Assembly: GCF_013284035.1 (NCBI RefSeq)
Contig: NZ_CP054141.1
Location: forward strand, 3,162,001 to 3,226,000
Length of the DNA stretch: 64,000 nt
DNA from: Flavobacterium sp. M31R6
GTDB taxonomy: Bacteria; Bacteroidota; Bacteroidia; Flavobacteriales; Flavobacteriaceae
Direction: 5' to 3'
This document shows positions 26,307 through 34,885 of this stretch, in pieces (position 1 is the first letter of the stretch; each line of letters opens with the position of its first letter). The position numbers and the translations under genes were made by a program. The notes under the pieces were generated by a model. That model saw only the letters and a program-made list of their open reading frames with translations, ran no database searches and was not told where the DNA came from.

Positions 26307-27503
26307 ATGAATCATTTATTATCCATAGAAAAAAGAAACGCGGTTCTCAATCGAATGGCTGTACTTTTAGAACAAGAAAGAGCCAATATTAAAGCGATTA
26401 ATCAACAGGATCTAAATAATTATTCTGGAGAGGATTTGGCTATGGAAAAACGTTTATTGGTTGATGATGCCAAAATTTATGGAATGATTTTGTCTATGCA
26501 GCAATTGGCTAGCCAAGAAGATCCTGTTGGACAAGTTCGCTTTGATTTCACTCACGAAAACGGAATGAAAGTAACCAATAAAACAGCAGCTTTCGGGACA
26601 ATTATGATTATTTACGAATCCCGACCTGATGTAACAGTTGAAGCGGGAGGAATTGCATTCAAATCCGGAAATAAAATCTTATTGAAAGGCGGAAAAGAAT
26701 CTTTGTTATCCAATTTAAAAATTGTTTCGCTTTGGCACCAAGCCTTAGAGGAAAATGAAATTGATACGAATTGGGTAGAATACCTGAATTACAATCGCGT
26801 CGAAACTCAAGCATTTTTAGAAAAACCAACGCAAAAAGTAGATTTAATTGTACCTCGTGGTGGAGAACAATTAATTGAATTTACTAAAAAACACGCTACT
26901 TGTCCTGTTATAGTAAGCGGTCGAGGAAATAACTTTGTTTATGTAAATCAAGAAGCCGATTTAAAAAAGGCCCTCGACATTATCATCAACGGAAAAACAA
27001 CCAATATTGGTGTTTGTAATGCCTTAGACAAGGTTTTGATTGATATTAAATTACCTAATTGGCAAGTTTTTGCAAATGAATTAGTTGCCGAATTAAAAAA
27101 ATACAACGTAGAAGTTTTAGGTGATGCCGCTTTCGCAAATGCGACTCAGGTACCTACAATTGAAAACGAGGAAATTTGGTATGAAGAATTTTTGAATTAT
27201 AAAATTGTTATCGGAATCGTAAATTCGGACCAAGAAGCAATTGAAAAAATAAATAAATATTGCGGAGGACATTCGGCTTCCATTATCACTCAAAATGATG
27301 CTTTGGCACAAGAATTCATGGAAAATGTGGATACAGCAGCCGTGTATCAAAACGCTTCTACCCGATTCACCGACGGTGGTCAATTTGGTCTTGGCGGAGA
27401 ATTAGCCATCAGCACTGACAAACTACACCAACGCGGTCCAATAGGACTACAGCATTTGGTAACCAATAAATGGTATGTGTACGGTGATGGACAGATAAGA
27501 TAA
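26307..27503 (+). CDS. proA: Glutamate-5-semialdehyde dehydrogenase
   Basis: This enzyme is the second step of proline synthesis, reducing gamma-glutamyl phosphate with NADPH. The 398-residue aldehyde-dehydrogenase-fold protein has GTIMIIYESRPDVTVEAGGIAFKSGN in short pieces (ESRPDVTVEA, FKSGNKILLKGG). The catalytic Cys lies in TTNIGVCNALDKVLI, and the C-terminus is FGLGGELAISTDKLHQRGPIGL. It sits inside the arg operon between argD and proB, with a MITE-like element upstream. Confidence 0.95.
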   Translation: MNHLLSIEKRNAVLNRMAVLLEQERANIKAINQQDLNNYSGEDLAMEKRLLVDDAKIYGMILSMQQLASQEDPVGQVRFDFTHENGMKVTNKTAAFGTIMIIYESRPDVTVEAGGIAFKSGNKILLKGGKESLLSNLKIVSLWHQALEENEIDTNWVEYLNYNRVETQAFLEKPTQKVDLIVPRGGEQLIEFTKKHATCPVIVSGRGNNFVYVNQEADLKKALDIIINGKTTNIGVCNALDKVLIDIKLPNWQVFANELVAELKKYNVEVLGDAAFANATQVPTIENEEIWYEEFLNYKIVIGIVNSDQEAIEKINKYCGGHSASIITQNDALAQEFMENVDTAAVYQNASTRFTDGGQFGLGGELAISTDKLHQRGPIGLQHLVTNKWYVYGDGQIR

Positions 27504-27588
27504 GAATTTAGATTGCAGATTGTTGATTTCAGATTCAAGAAAAAACTTAGGATCTTAGTAACTTAGAACCTTAGAGACTTTAAAAAAA

Positions 27589-28350
27589 ATGACTAAAAAA
27601 AGAATATTACTAAAGTTAGGCAGCAACACCTTAACCAAGGAAACCAATCATATTTCGAGAGGGAAGATTGAGGATATAGGAATACAGATAGCTGCTTTAC
27701 AAGATGAATATGAGTTTATCATTGTTAGCTCAGGAGCAATTGCTGCAGCCAAACAATTCGTAAAACTGGAAAATCAGGATGAGGATGTTTTTGTAAAACA
27801 AGCTTTGGCATCGATAGGTCAGCCACATTTGATGCGGATTTACCATGAAAACTTCAGTGATTTGGGACTACTCACCTCGCAATGTTTGTTGTCATATTCT
27901 GATTTTGAAAAGCAACAGTCCAAGGTCAATATTGTAAATACCATCAATGTATTGGTCAAAAACAATTATATCCCGATTATCAATGAAAATGACACTGTGG
28001 CTACAGATGAGATTAAATTTGGGGATAATGATAAATTGGCGGCATTAGCAGCAGTTTTATTAAACGTTGATATTCTGATAATTGCAACGAACACTAACGG
28101 TATTTACACCAAATCGTCAATTCACGATGAAGTACCAGAAACGATAGAACTAGTAACTGATTTATCGCTTTTGCAAAAAGAAATTGGAGATAAAAAATCG
28201 TCTCACGGAACAGGTGGGATGCAATCCAAAATTGATTCGGCAGCCATTGCCAAAGCTGCAAATATCGAAACTTGGATTGTAAACGGACTCGAAGATAATT
28301 TTATGTTGAAGGCTTTGGAGAACAAAATTGCTTTTACAAAGATTGTGTAG
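27589..28350 (+). CDS. proB: Glutamate 5-kinase, short form without PUA domain
   Basis: This enzyme phosphorylates glutamate to start proline synthesis. The 253-residue amino-acid-kinase domain includes LLKLGSNTLT, VSSGAIAAAKQ, IINENDTVATDEIKFGDNDKL and SHGTGGMQSKI. It stops at about residue 250, so the C-terminal PUA domain of the E. coli enzyme (367 residues) is absent, as in other short bacterial forms. Pairing with proA (85 bp upstream) secures the assignment over argB-like kinases. Confidence 0.94.
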   Translation: MTKKRILLKLGSNTLTKETNHISRGKIEDIGIQIAALQDEYEFIIVSSGAIAAAKQFVKLENQDEDVFVKQALASIGQPHLMRIYHENFSDLGLLTSQCLLSYSDFEKQQSKVNIVNTINVLVKNNYIPIINENDTVATDEIKFGDNDKLAALAAVLLNVDILIIATNTNGIYTKSSIHDEVPETIELVTDLSLLQKEIGDKKSSHGTGGMQSKIDSAAIAKAANIETWIVNGLEDNFMLKALENKIAFTKIV

Positions 28351-28355
28351 AAAGC

Positions 28356-28438
28356 TTAACCGCAAAGTTCGCAAAGGAAGCGCAAAGCACACAAAGCTTT
28401 GCGAACCTTGCCATAAACCTTGCGAACCTTGCGGTTAA
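28356..28438. repeat. Inverted repeat between proB and argF'
   Basis: TTAACCGCAAAGTTCGCAAAGG and CCTTGCGAACCTTGCGGTTAA pair as an imperfect long stem, with an internal GCAAAG/CTTTGC palindrome. It lies within the operon, so it is not expected to be a full terminator. Confidence 0.7.
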
Positions 28439-28520
28439 TTTTTAGAAACAAATTATTTAAAGAAAAAATCCGCACCTTATCCGTGTCAAATCATATGTAT
28501 CTATACTAAACAAAAAAACC

Positions 28521-29480
28521 ATGAACTACACCTCAATAAAAGAAATAGATTCACTCCAAAAATGGGTGAAAGAAGCTATAAAAATCAAAAAAAATCCACT
28601 TAAGAATAAGAAACTAGGAAAACACAAAACCTTAGTAATGTTGTTTTTTAATTCGAGTTTGAGAACACGTTTGAGTACACAAAAAGCAGCTTTGAACTTG
28701 GGCATGAACGTAATGGTAATGAACTTTGGCAGTGAGGGTTGGACACTCGAATTCGAAGATGGAACCATTATGAACCAAGGTGCTTCGGAACACATCAAAG
28801 AAGCGGCAGAAGTAGTTTCGCAATACTGCGACATTATTGCCATCAGAGCTTTTGCAGGTTTGGTTGACAAAGAAAAAGACAATGCCGAAACGGTAATGAA
28901 TGGTTTCTTGAAATACGCCACGGTCCCAATTCTAAATATGGAAAGTGCCACAGGACATCCGTTACAATCCCTTGCTGATGCCATCACAATGGAGGAAAAC
29001 AAAACCAAACACAGACCAAAAGTGGTTCTTTCGTGGGCACCACACCCCAGAGCATTGCCTCAGGCCGTACCTAATTCATTTGTAGAAATGATGCAATTGC
29101 AAACCGAAATGGATTTTGTGATTACACACCCGGAAGGCTATGAATTGAACCCTGAAATTACAAAAGATTCTAAAATCGAATACGATCAGGACAAAGCTTT
29201 TGAAAATGCCGATTTTATCTATGCCAAAAACTGGAGCAACTATAAAGAATACGGTAAAATAACTAATTCCGACCCGAATTGGACCATCACTGCCGATAAA
29301 ATGAAATTGACTAATAATGCCAAATTCATGCACTGTTTGCCCGTAAGACGTAACGTAATTGTAACGGATGAAGTAATTGACAGCGAAAATTCGATTGTAA
29401 TTCAACAGGCGAATAACAGAACCTATTCCGCTCAATTGGTTTTGCAGAAGATTTTGGAAAGTTTAGAGAAAAGAAAATAG
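28521..29480 (+). CDS. argF': N-acylornithine carbamoyltransferase, probably N-succinylornithine type
   Basis: This enzyme carbamoylates acylated ornithine, replacing ornithine carbamoyltransferase. The 319-residue protein has the carbamoyl-phosphate motif FFNSSLRTRLST, the motif HPLQSLADA and a C-terminal HCLPVRRNVIVTDEV. The loop QGASEHIKEA carries Ser89 just before Glu90-His91. From memory, the discriminating residue is Glu92 in the Xanthomonas acetylornithine enzyme and Pro90 in the Bacteroides succinylornithine enzyme. A small non-acidic residue here would suit succinylornithine, if the alignment is right. Confidence 0.9.
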   Translation: MNYTSIKEIDSLQKWVKEAIKIKKNPLKNKKLGKHKTLVMLFFNSSLRTRLSTQKAALNLGMNVMVMNFGSEGWTLEFEDGTIMNQGASEHIKEAAEVVSQYCDIIAIRAFAGLVDKEKDNAETVMNGFLKYATVPILNMESATGHPLQSLADAITMEENKTKHRPKVVLSWAPHPRALPQAVPNSFVEMMQLQTEMDFVITHPEGYELNPEITKDSKIEYDQDKAFENADFIYAKNWSNYKEYGKITNSDPNWTITADKMKLTNNAKFMHCLPVRRNVIVTDEVIDSENSIVIQQANNRTYSAQLVLQKILESLEKRK

Positions 29481-29554
29481 AACATAGGCGAATAGATAAT
29501 AGACATTTTAGTAAACACAAATCTAAAATCTTTAATCAACAATCATAAATCAAT

Positions 29555-30331
29555 ATGACTCCTTTATCAATCATAAAAATTGGTGGCAACATCATCGACA
29601 ATCAAGCCGAATTAAAACAGTTCCTGACTGATTTTTCCAAAATTGAAGGCTATAAAGTACTCGTTCACGGTGGCGGAAAATCGGCAACCAAAATGGCGAA
29701 AAGTATCGGATTAGTTCCTCAAATGATTGATGGACGACGTATTACCGATGCCCCGATGCTCGATGTGGTAGTGATGATTTATGCCGGTGAAATCAATAAA
29801 AATGTAGTTGCTCAATTACAGGCCAACAATACCAATGCTGTAGGATTTTCGGGTGCAGACGGTAATTTGATTTTGTCTACAAAAAGAAACCACCCCACAA
29901 TTGATTATGGTTTTGTGGGCGACGTTCAAAAAGTGAATACTCCTTTATTGAAAACGTTATTAAAGAGCGGAATAACACCTGTTTTTTGCGCCATCACTCA
30001 CGACGGAAAAGGGCAATTATTGAATACCAACGCCGATACCATTGCCAGTGAATTGGCCATTGCATTGTCCGAAGTTTTTGAAGTAACCTTGACGTATTGT
30101 TTCGAAAAACCGGGAGTTTTGTACGATGCTGATGATGACAGTTCTGTAATCGAACAAATCAACCACGAATTATACACCAAATTAAAAGCCGAAAAAGCGA
30201 TACATTCCGGGATGATTCCTAAGTTAGACAACTGTTTCAATAGTTTGTCCAAAGGGGTTCAAAAAATAAAAATTGGACACCATAGAATGTTACAAAATGC
30301 TGAAGTTACACATACCAGCATTGAATTATAA
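29555..30331 (+). CDS. argB: N-acetyl/N-succinylglutamate kinase
   Basis: This enzyme phosphorylates the acylglutamate, the second step of the pathway. The 258-residue amino-acid kinase begins SIIKIGGNIIDN. It has the nucleotide/phosphate loop VHGGGKSATKMAKSIG, the substrate segment GRRITDAPMLDVVVMIYAGEINKN and LNTNADTIASELA. Position in the arg operon separates it from proB. The acyl group may be succinyl, given the neighbouring carbamoyltransferase. Confidence 0.94.
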   Translation: MTPLSIIKIGGNIIDNQAELKQFLTDFSKIEGYKVLVHGGGKSATKMAKSIGLVPQMIDGRRITDAPMLDVVVMIYAGEINKNVVAQLQANNTNAVGFSGADGNLILSTKRNHPTIDYGFVGDVQKVNTPLLKTLLKSGITPVFCAITHDGKGQLLNTNADTIASELAIALSEVFEVTLTYCFEKPGVLYDADDDSSVIEQINHELYTKLKAEKAIHSGMIPKLDNCFNSLSKGVQKIKIGHHRMLQNAEVTHTSIEL

Positions 30332-30386
30332 AAAACACTAACAAACCTAACCGGTTTTAAAAACGACTTAGGTTTCAGAAAAATAT

Positions 30387-31457
30387 ATGAAAAACATAGA
30401 AACCCTAACACAAGAAGCCATTGCGTTATTAAAATCGCTGATTGAAACTCCTTCCTTTTCGAGTGAAGAAGAACAAACTGCGCTTTTAATCGAGAATTGG
30501 TTTACACAAAATAGCATTCCATTCGAGCGGGAAAACAATAATATCTGGGCTTTCAATCAACATTTTGACAAATCCAAACCAACATTATTGCTCAACTCCC
30601 ATCACGATACTGTAAAACCGAATCAAGGTTACACCAACGACCCGTTCAAAGCCATCGAAAAAGACGGTAAATTGTACGGATTGGGCAGTAATGATGCAGG
30701 AGGTTGTTTGGTTTCCCTTATGGCGACTTTTGTTTATTTTTATGCCAAAGAAAACCTGTCCCACAATATTGTAATCGTAGCTTCAGCCGAGGAAGAAAGC
30801 AGTGGCAAAAAAGGATTGAACAGTGTTTTAAAACATTTACCCGAATTGGATTGCGCCATCGTTGGTGAACCTACATTAATGCAATTGGCTGTCGCCGAAA
30901 AAGGTTTATTGGTACTCGATGTAGTTGTCAAAGGAACTGCCAGTCATGCGGCTCACAATAACCCTGACAACCCTATTTACAATGCAATGCCTGTAATTGA
31001 TTGGTTCAAAACCTATCAATTCGAGAAAATATCCGAGGTTTTAGGGCCTGTAAAAATGACCGTAACCCAAATCAATGCAGGAAAACAACACAACGTAGTT
31101 CCTGCCGAATGTCATTTGGTAGTCGATATTCGCGTGAATGACTGTTACAGCAATGTCGAAATTTTAGAAACTGTCAACAAGAATCTAACTGCTCAAATAA
31201 CACCGCGTTCGATGCACTTAAACGCCTCGTCCATTCCAGTTTCACACGGTTTGGTGCAAGCTGGAATCGCATTGGGAAGAACGACCTATGGCTCGCCTAC
31301 CCTTTCGGATCAGTCGGTTTTGAATTGTCAATCCTTGAAATTGGGGCCAGGAGAATCACTGCGATCACACTCGGCAGACGAATTTATATTTGTAAACGAA
31401 ATTGAAGAAGGAATCCAATTGTACATCAAAATACTGGGAGACTTTTTAAAGAACTAA
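30387..31457 (+). CDS. argE: Acetylornithine/N-acylcitrulline deacylase (M20 family)
   Basis: This zinc hydrolase removes the acyl group, in this pathway probably from N-acylcitrulline. The 356-residue M20 protein shows the metal-binding segments LNSHHDTVKPNQGYTNDPF, GLGSNDAGGCLVSLMA and ASAEEESSGKKGLNSVL, plus a dimerisation domain (KGTASHAAHNNPDNPIYNA). No argJ (acyl transfer to glutamate) is present, so the linear pathway is used. A covarying-hairpin repeat follows the stop by 8 bp. Confidence 0.93.
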   Translation: MKNIETLTQEAIALLKSLIETPSFSSEEEQTALLIENWFTQNSIPFERENNNIWAFNQHFDKSKPTLLLNSHHDTVKPNQGYTNDPFKAIEKDGKLYGLGSNDAGGCLVSLMATFVYFYAKENLSHNIVIVASAEEESSGKKGLNSVLKHLPELDCAIVGEPTLMQLAVAEKGLLVLDVVVKGTASHAAHNNPDNPIYNAMPVIDWFKTYQFEKISEVLGPVKMTVTQINAGKQHNVVPAECHLVVDIRVNDCYSNVEILETVNKNLTAQITPRSMHLNASSIPVSHGLVQAGIALGRTTYGSPTLSDQSVLNCQSLKLGPGESLRSHSADEFIFVNEIEEGIQLYIKILGDFLKN

Positions 31458-31464
31458 AATAATT

Positions 31465-31546
31465 TTTAGGAGCTAATCCCGCTATCCGCTGCAATCTTGT
31501 GTGCCGAACCCCGGCCCACAAGGATTTTCGCTACTATCGGGGCTAG
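31465..31546 (+). repeat. Covarying-hairpin repeat, copy 3 (inside arg operon, short form)
   Basis: TTTAGGAGCTAATCCCGCTA ... ACTATCGGGGCTAG. The outer stem is CCCG/CGGG; the central stem is CTTGTGTGCCG/CGGCCCACAAG with one mismatch. It lacks the ~28-nt linker after the first box seen in long copies. It lies between argE and argH. Confidence 0.85.
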
Positions 31547-31642
31547 GGCTGTCAAGAATCAAGAAATTTTTTGGAATAATAAAAACTTTGTGAATTTTTG
31601 AGCTTCCTTTGCGAAACTCTGGGAAACAAAAAAACATATCTT

Positions 31643-32923
31643 ATGAAACTTTGGGAAAAAGGAATACCGACCGATAAACAAATCGAACATTTTACAGTAG
31701 GAAATGACAGGGAACTTGATTTGGTTTTGGCCAAATACGATGCTTTAGGATCGATTGCGCACGCCAAAATGTTGGGACAAATCGGGCTGTTGACCAATGA
31801 CGAAACCGAATCCTTGGTAGTCGCTTTAAACGAAATTATAAAAGACATAGCAAACGGAAATTTCGAAATCGAAGACAGCTTTGAAGACGTACATTCCAAA
31901 ATCGAATATTTACTGACAGTAAAATTGGGTGATGCCGGAAAAAAAATCCACACCGCACGTTCCCGTAACGATCAGGTTTTGGTCGATGTAAATTTATACC
32001 TTAAAGATGTAGTCAAAGAATTGAAAGAGCAAGTAAAAACGCTTTTTGATTTAATGATGGAATCGGCAGAGAAACACCAAAATGTATTGTTGCCAGGTTA
32101 CACACACCTTCAAATTGCGATGCCTTCTTCTTTCGGGATGTGGTTTTCCGCCTATGCCGAAACCTTGATTGATGATATAACAATGCTAAATGCAGCTTTA
32201 AAAATTGTCGATCAAAATCCATTAGGTTCTGCTGCGGGTTACGGAAGTTCATTTCCAATCAACAGAACTTTCACTACCAAAGAATTAGGTTTTGAAACTT
32301 TAAAATACAATTCGGTTGCCGCACAAATGAGCCGTGGAAAATCGGAAAAAACGGTTGCTTTTGCCATGAGCAGTGTTGCCGCAACTTTGGCAAAATTCTC
32401 AATGGATGTGTGTTTATACATGAGCCAAAATTTTGATTTTATCGGTTTGCCATCGCATCTTACCACCGGTTCCAGCATTATGCCACACAAGAAAAACCCC
32501 GATGTTTTCGAATTGATTCGCGGTAAATGCAACAAAATTCAAGCTTTGCCATATGAAATCACTTTGATTACCAATAATCTTCCAAGTGGTTACCACAGGG
32601 ATTTTCAATTATTGAAAGAAGGCTTGTTCCCTGCCATTCAAAACTTAAAAGCTTGTTTGGATATTGCCATTTTCTCTATCAAAGACATAAAGGTAAAAGA
32701 CAATATTCTTGCAGATAAAAAATACGATTACCTTTTTACCGTTGATACTTTAAACGAAATGGTGGTAGCAGGAATGCCATTTAGAGACGCCTACAAAGCC
32801 GTTGCTGAGCAATTGGAAAACGGAACCTACCAATCTCCAAAAGAAACTAAACACACACATGAAGGAAGTATCAATAACCTTTGTTTGGAGGAGATAAAGG
32901 CTAAAATGAAGAGCTCATATTAA
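31643..32923 (+). CDS. argH: Argininosuccinate lyase
   Basis: This enzyme splits argininosuccinate into arginine and fumarate, completing the pathway. The 426-residue fumarase/aspartase-superfamily protein has KIHTARSRNDQV, LPGYTHLQIAMPSSFGMW and the signature GSSIMPHKKNPDVFELIRG. The start MKLWEKGIPTDKQIEHFTVG at 31643 fits the family. An in-frame extension to 31598 is not family-like. It is the last gene of the operon, followed by a strong terminator. Confidence 0.96.
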   Translation: MKLWEKGIPTDKQIEHFTVGNDRELDLVLAKYDALGSIAHAKMLGQIGLLTNDETESLVVALNEIIKDIANGNFEIEDSFEDVHSKIEYLLTVKLGDAGKKIHTARSRNDQVLVDVNLYLKDVVKELKEQVKTLFDLMMESAEKHQNVLLPGYTHLQIAMPSSFGMWFSAYAETLIDDITMLNAALKIVDQNPLGSAAGYGSSFPINRTFTTKELGFETLKYNSVAAQMSRGKSEKTVAFAMSSVAATLAKFSMDVCLYMSQNFDFIGLPSHLTTGSSIMPHKKNPDVFELIRGKCNKIQALPYEITLITNNLPSGYHRDFQLLKEGLFPAIQNLKACLDIAIFSIKDIKVKDNILADKKYDYLFTVDTLNEMVVAGMPFRDAYKAVAEQLENGTYQSPKETKHTHEGSINNLCLEEIKAKMKSSY

Positions 32924-32942
32924 TTCAAAAATCAAATCAATC

Positions 32943-32978
32943 AAAAAATCCATAAAGTACTTTATGGATTTTTTTTTA
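32943..32978 (+). terminator. Terminator of the arginine operon
   Basis: AAAAAATCCATAAAG / CTTTATGGATTTTTT, 20 bp after argH, with a run of ten T. Confidence 0.9.
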
Positions 32979-33102
32979 TAATCTACTCTAAGCTATCATA
33001 TTAACAAAAATAACTTAAATGATTCAATTTTTTAACCTTAAAATAATAGTATGCATGCATAATATTATTTATTTTCACATAAAATTTAAAAAAACTACCC
33101 CA

Positions 33103-33678
33103 ATGAAATTGACCAAAAAGATTGCCCTATTAGTATTTTTTAGCTCTATGCTTTTCAACAGTTGTTCAAATGACGATTCAACAAAAACCGATACTGTTGC
33201 TAATACCTCTACTTTAAAAACCTTCACCGATGTCACTTTTTCTTTAGACCAGTCAGAAGGATATGATGCTGGGCTATATTTCTCAACAGAGTTAGGAAAA
33301 TCATTTAAAACTAATAAAATTGATGCCGCTACTTTACCCAAAATTGACATTGCTTTTTATAGCGCAAATTATAGTTTAAATTATTTCATGAGTCCTAATA
33401 ATGCTAATTATGGAATTAAAGGTGCCTCACTTAGTCTATTTATAAATGCTCAAAAAGACCTATTGACAATTCAACAATTCAACAAAATAGAAAAAAGTAC
33501 CGATTTTGATACTATCAAAATAGATAACGACGACGACGATTCATTCCCAGATGATAAAACTCCAAATGTAGTATTATTCAAAAATGCTGCTGGCAAAAAA
33601 GGAGCTATCTACATAAAATCTGTTCACAGAGTAGGTTATGATCCTAGAGTTGTAGTTGATATTAAAATTCAGAAATAA
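33103..33678 (+). CDS. Lipoprotein of unknown function
   Basis: This 191-residue protein starts at ATG 33103 with a lipoprotein signal (ALLVFFSSMLFNSC, Cys19). It is followed by a Ser/Thr/Asp-rich linker and a beta-rich domain. An acidic stretch KIDNDDDDSFPDDKTP may bind calcium. It is probably surface-exposed or periplasmic. No named family is recognised. It has its own terminator at 33703-33738. Confidence 0.8.
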   Translation: MKLTKKIALLVFFSSMLFNSCSNDDSTKTDTVANTSTLKTFTDVTFSLDQSEGYDAGLYFSTELGKSFKTNKIDAATLPKIDIAFYSANYSLNYFMSPNNANYGIKGASLSLFINAQKDLLTIQQFNKIEKSTDFDTIKIDNDDDDSFPDDKTPNVVLFKNAAGKKGAIYIKSVHRVGYDPRVVVDIKIQK

Positions 33679-33702
33679 AATTGCTTACTAATTCAATTCT
33701 TG

Positions 33703-33738
33703 AAACCAATTTTTCTAAACAGAAAAATTGGTTTTTTT
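33703..33738 (+). terminator. Terminator after lipoprotein gene
   Basis: Perfect stem AAACCAATTTTTCT/AGAAAAATTGGTTT with a 4-nt loop and T-run. Confidence 0.9.
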
Positions 33739-33889
33739 ATGCTTTTTAGTTTCATACTGTTAAAGTTGGAGACAACTCAAAATAAATCATAATCCCTCTC
33801 ATCTTCTTTAAAGCTTAAAATTACTCCAACGCACTCATTAATTAGTAATAAAAATTCTATATATTTGAGAGATATCTTAAATAAATAGC

Positions 33890-34885
33890 ATGGCGAATTT
33901 CGAAGAACAAGCTACTCAAACGCTTTTTGACAAAAATCATATTACAGAAGAACAATTCGAAGCCATTCAGGCGTATCGAGGATTGAATTTATTTTCGGTT
34001 CATAACGAATTGAAGTTCTTGTTATACCTTTCGATGTTGATGTTTACGTCGGGAATTGGTATTTTGATTTACCAAAACATAGACACCATCGGACATACCG
34101 CAATTCTTGGATTGCTGCTTTTGGTGACATTGACTTGTTTTTATTTTTGTTTTAAAAATCACGTGGGCTTTAAAAAAGAAGAAGCTCTATTCCCCAATCC
34201 GCTTTATGATTATTTGGTGCTTACGGCGGTTATATTGAGCTGTTCGTTTGTGGGATATTTGCAGTTTCAATATCAAACTTTTGGAACTCATTACGGATTG
34301 GCTACTTTGGTGCCGACATTCATCAGTCTTTTTTGTGCCTATTATTTCGACAATAAAAGCGTTTTGTCTATAGGAATTACAGGAATGGCTGCTTATTTAG
34401 GACTTTCGGTCGATCCAAAGCATGTTTTTAAAAACGAGATGATCGACAATACCTACTTGAGCTATATTGGATTAGCTTTTGGATTGACCTTATTACTTTG
34501 GGTTTTGTATGCGACGAAAATCAATTTAAAAAAACACTTCAATTTGGTCTATCTAACTTTTTCACTTCATCTGGTTAGCATCGCCTGCATCGTCAATTTA
34601 TTTCAGGATTACTGGCTGGCTTTTGGGGTAGTATTGGGAATCGCAGCCTACTATTTTTATAATTTAAGTTTCCAAATAAGGTCTATTTCTCTGTTTATTT
34701 TCACGGTTTTATATGGATATATTGGAATGAACATATTAATGGTAAGACTTTTAGACTCAATCCATCTGGAAGACTTATTCTCATTATTCATTTTCACAAC
34801 GCCTTTTTATTTTATTGGCTCCATAATTGGATTTATAAAATTGATTAAACACTTCAACAAAAACACTACCGATGATAGTATATGA
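33890..34885 (+). CDS. DUF2157-type multi-pass membrane protein
   Basis: This is a 331-residue inner-membrane protein. A soluble N-terminal segment (residues 1-45, QATQTLFDKNHITEEQFEAIQAY) is followed by 8-10 hydrophobic helices beginning LLYLSMLMFTSGIGILIYQN. The helical start plus G(I/T)GILIxQN matches the DUF2157 pattern. Function is unknown. The next gene starts 14 bp before its stop, so they are translated together and probably form a complex. Confidence 0.8.
   Translation: MANFEEQATQTLFDKNHITEEQFEAIQAYRGLNLFSVHNELKFLLYLSMLMFTSGIGILIYQNIDTIGHTAILGLLLLVTLTCFYFCFKNHVGFKKEEALFPNPLYDYLVLTAVILSCSFVGYLQFQYQTFGTHYGLATLVPTFISLFCAYYFDNKSVLSIGITGMAAYLGLSVDPKHVFKNEMIDNTYLSYIGLAFGLTLLLWVLYATKINLKKHFNLVYLTFSLHLVSIACIVNLFQDYWLAFGVVLGIAAYYFYNLSFQIRSISLFIFTVLYGYIGMNILMVRLLDSIHLEDLFSLFIFTTPFYFIGSIIGFIKLIKHFNKNTTDDSI

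Noticed and set aside
28526..29008. 160-residue reverse frame inside argF'
   Set aside because: It is antisense to a well-supported enzyme gene and has no start context or motif of its own.
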